A DNA stretch of 61,284 bases from SAR86 cluster bacterium (GTDB lineage: Bacteria; Pseudomonadota; Gammaproteobacteria; Magnimaribacterales; TMED112): contig QOPD01000007.1 in NCBI GenBank assembly GCA_003331605.1, positions 1 through 61,284 of the forward strand, in the 5' to 3' direction. This document shows positions 58,642 to 61,284 of the stretch, piece by piece. How positions within the stretch are numbered: the first letter of the stretch is position 1; each line of letters opens with the position of its first letter. Position numbers and translations under genes: made by a program. The notes below the pieces were generated by a model. The model saw only the letters and a list, made by a program, of their open reading frames with translations, had not been told where the DNA came from and searched no databases.

Positions 58642-59409
58642 TTATTCAACAGTGCTAAAAACCCAATCCATTTGATACGTATCAGCTCCTGAACATGAAC
58701 TAATATGTTCATTACGTTTCTCTATCAAACCCTTTTCTTCAAGATAATCTCTCCACTCAGGCCATTGGGAAACTCCTTTGGATCTTTCAGCGGCATTGTA
58801 CCAATGATGCATCATAATAAAATCCCAATCTAATTCAGCATCTTGGAATCCTCTGTATGGTCTAAACAAATGTATTCCATATTGTTCTGAGCCAAAATCT
58901 CTAGCAGCTTGTTCAATTTCTGCAAAAACTTTTTTGAGTTCAGCAATACTGCCCGTCGATTTTAATTTACAATATCTCCAATCTGTAAAAGACCTGTCGT
59001 CTCTATCCTCGACAGGAGTACGTATATGAAAAACCGCATGATTGATCATTGAGACATAATTAACACATGTTCCAGCAGCGCTTGGAGCATCGTTGTCAGC
59101 AGCCCATTCTGGATATTCATTTAAATAGGAACCCCACTCTCTGTATTGCTCCTCACCATCTGGCCAGTTACCCCATTGAATGTAATCGAATTCTGCATCG
59201 TTATCCCATATAGGTAACAAATTAGCTCGACTGTACTGTAATCCCTTTTCAACTAAAAATTTCTCATAACTAAGTTGTTGAGCCAAGACGTCTTGGTAAT
59301 TTTTGCCCTCATTCAGTTTACAGAACATGAATTCACTTCTAATCACATATTGTTCAGAAGTTTCCGACCACATGGTAAACGACAAGAATATAAGTAATAG
59401 TGTTCTCAT
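58642..59409 (-). CDS. Exported two-repeat alpha/beta protein
   Basis: 255 residues from the ATG at 59409, which follows the upstream stop by one base. Signal peptide MRTLLLIFLSFTMWSETSEQ. Two halves align by eye: FMFCKLNEGKNYQ...EFDYIQWGNWPD...EWGSYLNEYPEWAADN and WRYCKLKSTGSIA...ELDWDFIMMHHWYN...EWRDYLEEKGLIE, with shared CKL, an acidic/aromatic strand and a WxxYL motif, and closing cysteines (GTCV, SSC). Probable ferredoxin-like duplicated domain. Last of a four-gene operon of exported proteins (58642-61024). Function unknown. Confidence 0.75.
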   Translation of the reverse strand: MRTLLLIFLSFTMWSETSEQYVIRSEFMFCKLNEGKNYQDVLAQQLSYEKFLVEKGLQYSRANLLPIWDNDAEFDYIQWGNWPDGEEQYREWGSYLNEYPEWAADNDAPSAAGTCVNYVSMINHAVFHIRTPVEDRDDRSFTDWRYCKLKSTGSIAELKKVFAEIEQAARDFGSEQYGIHLFRPYRGFQDAELDWDFIMMHHWYNAAERSKGVSQWPEWRDYLEEKGLIEKRNEHISSCSGADTYQMDWVFSTVE

Positions 59410-59410
59410 A

Positions 59411-59878
59411 TTAATTATCAAAGTCCTCTAAAATGGTCTCATGCGTGCCACCGTACTGTGCTGAGGAATAATGCTGAGTCTTCAGCTTCCATCCACCATT
59501 TTCGTTAACCCAAGTGGTTGTAACTCTGGTTCTGTAGGGTTTGCCTTCTTTACCGGTAACACCCTCGTAATAGAACCTTACAAAATAAACATCCTTACTG
59601 AGCTTGATAGCTTCGGGATAGTGAACTAGGTTAAAGCCATCTGGATAAGATCTTTCTAATCCTTCAAGTGTAATGTTTTCAACTGGTTTATGAAAACTGC
59701 CATCGGAGTTTGTGCTATAAACACCCGAAGAGCTATTTAAGGATACAACAGTTTCAAAGTCTCTCGCATTGCGAGCATCGTAAAGCTTTTGCACTGCAGC
59801 TAAAACTTCATTTTCTTCTGATGAGTGATCATCAGCATACGCGAACGATATTGCAAATAAAAGTAATAAAATTCTCAT
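59411..59878 (-). CDS. Exported SnoaL/NTF2-like protein
   Basis: 155 residues with a signal peptide (MRILLLLFAISFAYADDHS). The mature part has the cone-shaped alpha/beta NTF2 pattern: EVLAAVQKLYDARNARDFETV, VYFVRFYYEGVTG and TRVTTTWVNENGGWKLKTQHY, typical of SnoaL-like/DUF4440 proteins, which include isomerases and non-enzymatic binders. It lies between two two-repeat alpha/beta protein genes (9 nt and 1 nt gaps). Confidence 0.75.
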   Translation of the reverse strand: MRILLLLFAISFAYADDHSSEENEVLAAVQKLYDARNARDFETVVSLNSSSGVYSTNSDGSFHKPVENITLEGLERSYPDGFNLVHYPEAIKLSKDVYFVRFYYEGVTGKEGKPYRTRVTTTWVNENGGWKLKTQHYSSAQYGGTHETILEDFDN

Positions 59879-59887
59879 TTTTTCTCC

Positions 59888-60565
59888 TTATTCAGATTCA
59901 ATTTCTGGAAAAACTCTAACAAGTAAATCATCGGAGTGACCTATTGTACCAATACTGTCGTAGTCTTCGTTTGCTTCAGCTAGGTATGGTGTGACAGCCA
60001 TGGCTTTTTTTGCAAAGTCATTCCAGTCATCAAAGCCACATACTAGGTAATTACCCATTTCACCGCCCCATGCATGACCATAACCGTCGCAGCCTCCAAA
60101 GGCTTTAGAGTAAGCGTCACCAACTTTTTCCATTCTTTCCCCCCACTCTGACCATGAAATCATTGGTGCTGGAAGCCATTTAGCAAAAACAATAAAATTT
60201 GGTGGTCCTTCCAACTCGTTTCTATCCATAGCTAAGATATGGTCTGTATGGCTGGCGAACAATTGTTTTTCATCGCTTGTATCATTTGGTTTACTAAGAA
60301 TTTTCCCTAGTTGTTCCATTGTCTGAAAAAAGCATGCTAGATAGAATGCTCGTTGTGCACCTTGTGCATGTCGATATAGTACACAAGCATCGTAACCAAG
60401 CTCAATCTGTGATTTGGCTTCATTGACTAGGTTTTTTTCAAGCTGTGAGTACTTTGTTCCTGCAGCCATTTCATAAGTTGATAGCAGAACGTATCCAAGT
60501 GAAGATTCCTCTTCTTCTTGTGCAAAAAGATTAAACGTTAGAAATAGTAATAAAATTATTCTCAT
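59888..60565 (-). CDS. Exported alpha/beta protein, diverged two-repeat type
   Basis: 225 residues. Two ATGs in a row (60568, 60565) follow a GGGG box; the second has better spacing. An upstream TTG in frame is rejected. Signal peptide MRIILLLFLTFNLFAQEEEE. Two halves: LGYVLLSTYEM...FYLACFFQTMEQL and NFIVFAKWLPAPMISWSEW...NYLVCGFDDWNDFAKKAM, each with strand-helix-strand order. Four cysteines. Second gene of the operon; function unknown. Confidence 0.7.
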   Translation of the reverse strand: MRIILLLFLTFNLFAQEEEESSLGYVLLSTYEMAAGTKYSQLEKNLVNEAKSQIELGYDACVLYRHAQGAQRAFYLACFFQTMEQLGKILSKPNDTSDEKQLFASHTDHILAMDRNELEGPPNFIVFAKWLPAPMISWSEWGERMEKVGDAYSKAFGGCDGYGHAWGGEMGNYLVCGFDDWNDFAKKAMAVTPYLAEANEDYDSIGTIGHSDDLLVRVFPEIESE

Positions 60566-60583
60566 CATTTCCCCGAAAAACAA

Positions 60584-61024
60584 TTAAAGCATACAAAGAC
60601 GCCTTCTGTCAGTTATTTCATTATTTTTATCGTACATATCGACAAAAGCTTGGTATTCTTTATCATCTAATGCTACCTGAGCTTCAGATCTATTATTTAA
60701 ATATTCTCTAAATTCATTCCAGGCTTCTTGACTCTCCCAAACAACGGTGGTGCTAACCCTAAAAAGCTCATCTACAGTGTTATTCTCCTCATCGACACGG
60801 TATTGCATAGATGGGTAGACTGCTACTTTGGCATTGCGATCTGCGTAATATTTTTGGTGCATTTTGGCAGCTTTATACCAACCTTTAACAGAACCTTCAT
60901 CTGTAATTTCTGCAACGTAGTAGTTTGCGATCTTGCCTTGGCATTCTGAATATTTTGTAGAAAGTTTGTGGTGATCGCTTAAAACGAAAAAGCTTAAAAA
61001 AAGTAAAAAAGAAATTCTTATCAT
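60584..61024 (-). CDS. Exported single-domain alpha/beta protein
   Basis: 146 residues with a signal peptide (MIRISFLLFLSFFVLSDHH). One ferredoxin-like unit: IANYYVAEITDEGSVKGWYK, AKVAVYPSMQYRV, RVSTTVVWESQEAWNEFREY and a C-terminal helix ending RRRLCML. The phrase VVWESQEAWNEF recalls FWESKEVADEAW in the lipoprotein at 32975. First gene of the operon; ATG at 61024. Function unknown. Confidence 0.72.
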   Translation of the reverse strand: MIRISFLLFLSFFVLSDHHKLSTKYSECQGKIANYYVAEITDEGSVKGWYKAAKMHQKYYADRNAKVAVYPSMQYRVDEENNTVDELFRVSTTVVWESQEAWNEFREYLNNRSEAQVALDDKEYQAFVDMYDKNNEITDRRRLCML

Positions 61025-61057
61025 TATATTATCCCAATAATATTTTTATCGTAGATG

Positions 61058-61075
61058 ATGACAATTATCAGTCAT
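61058..61075. promoter_or_regulatory. Dyad in the divergent region before the exported-protein operon
   Basis: ATGAC-N8-GTCAT, an 18-bp inverted repeat in the 68-bp spacer between the operon start (61024) and the gene at 61093. It lies 34-51 nt upstream of the operon ATG, where an operator could act on either promoter. Confidence 0.3.
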
Positions 61076-61092
61076 TTGTGTAACTTTATGGT

Positions 61093-61284
61093 ATGTTCCA
61101 AAAGAGCAATTTAAGATACCTTGTCGAATTTATCATTATTATTGCCGGTGTATTCTTATCTTTTTATCTTGATGATTTAAGACAACTAAACGACAAAAAA
61201 AGCTATAAAGACACTCTGATTGAGGAATTAATTGTTTCAGCTGACGAGGATCTCACTCAATTAAATAAAATTGTTTCTGATCTT
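61093..61284 (+). CDS. Membrane/coiled-coil protein, N-terminal part (DUF6090-like)
   Basis: 64 codons open to the window edge. MFQKSNLRYLVEFIIIIAGV, FLSFYLDDLRQLNDKKSYKD and LIEELIVSADEDLTQLNKIV: one transmembrane helix near the N-terminus, then a charged coiled coil. The layout (basic start, YLxE helix, short turn, long helix of Asp/Glu/Lys/Leu) resembles DUF6090 proteins, common in Bacteroidota. Truncated by the window, so the family call is tentative. Confidence 0.5.
   Translation, partial: MFQKSNLRYLVEFIIIIAGVFLSFYLDDLRQLNDKKSYKDTLIEELIVSADEDLTQLNKIVSDL

Noticed and set aside
1-61284. CRISPR arrays, insertion sequences, integrases or prophage genes
   Set aside because: No evenly spaced short repeats, transposase or recombinase motifs, or terminal inverted repeats were seen on either strand.

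Overview
The window is AT-rich (about 35-40% GC by eye) and very compact. No stretch of 300 bases lacks a gene, and no insertion sequence, CRISPR array or prophage gene is visible. The core genes are those of a Gram-negative gammaproteobacterium: Na+-NQR, NfuA, CsiV-like protein, MsbA/LpxK/KdsB, LolD with a LolC/E permease, SixA and the glycine cleavage system. AT-richness, tight packing, TonB receptors, flavin monooxygenases and paired acyl-CoA dehydrogenases fit a streamlined marine lineage of SAR86 type. That assignment is inference; no 16S rRNA gene is present.

Layout. 1-5965 (-): nqrB (cut by the window edge), nqrA, a long GAPDH and two acyl-CoA dehydrogenases. 6052-14121: csiV-like, nfuA, a DUF2970 mini-gene, etfAB divergent from ETF-quinone oxidoreductase, then a DUF885 metallopeptidase, an alkyltransferase-like protein, a 38-residue coupled ORF and an endonuclease/phosphatase-fold protein. 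14118-26187 (-): one long run of envelope and housekeeping genes: trpS, an MFS transporter, hemH, an aldehyde dehydrogenase, lolC/E, lolD, a fused msbA-lpxK, kdsB, murB, a LysE exporter and DUF1285. 26233-32895: DUF349 protein, tRNA-Pro(GGG), sterol-desaturase-like oxygenase, and an operon of CIA30 protein, AGCS symporter, flavin monooxygenase and SixA.

32975-47240 is the least ordinary part. It holds exported proteins built from two similar alpha/beta halves, a type II (CoaW-like) pantothenate kinase, a TonB C-terminal protein coupled to a 1000-residue hybrid histidine kinase, and a facing operon of Pit phosphate transporter, membrane protein, EAL protein, DHp-REC-GGDEF protein and single receiver. 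Beyond it lie a TonB-dependent receptor and an ABM-fold protein. A 43-bp element (37/43 identical) sits at nearly the same distance upstream of both the Pit transporter and the receptor, suggesting shared control.

47277-61284: tRNA-Ser(UGA), a GST-like protein, an AMP nucleosidase of Bacteroidota type, ridA-gcvT-gcvH-gcvP, an unusual orphan ribosomal protein L33, PsiE, an AbgB-like amidohydrolase operon, TspO, MAPEG, a four-gene operon of small exported proteins (58642-61024), and the start of a membrane/coiled-coil gene at the right edge.

How the parts connect: the acyl-CoA dehydrogenases feed electrons to ETF and then, through ETF-QO, to ubiquinone, while Na+-NQR feeds the same pool. MsbA-LpxK, KdsB, LolD/LolC, MurB and CsiV-like serve the envelope. 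RidA probably protects the PLP and glycine/C1 pathway it is transcribed with. The best candidates for undescribed biology are the exported alpha/beta-barrel-like proteins (notably the 58642-61024 operon) and the Pit/c-di-GMP/TonB region with its shared element. All functions are assigned by reading the sequences and recalling family motifs; no database search was run.
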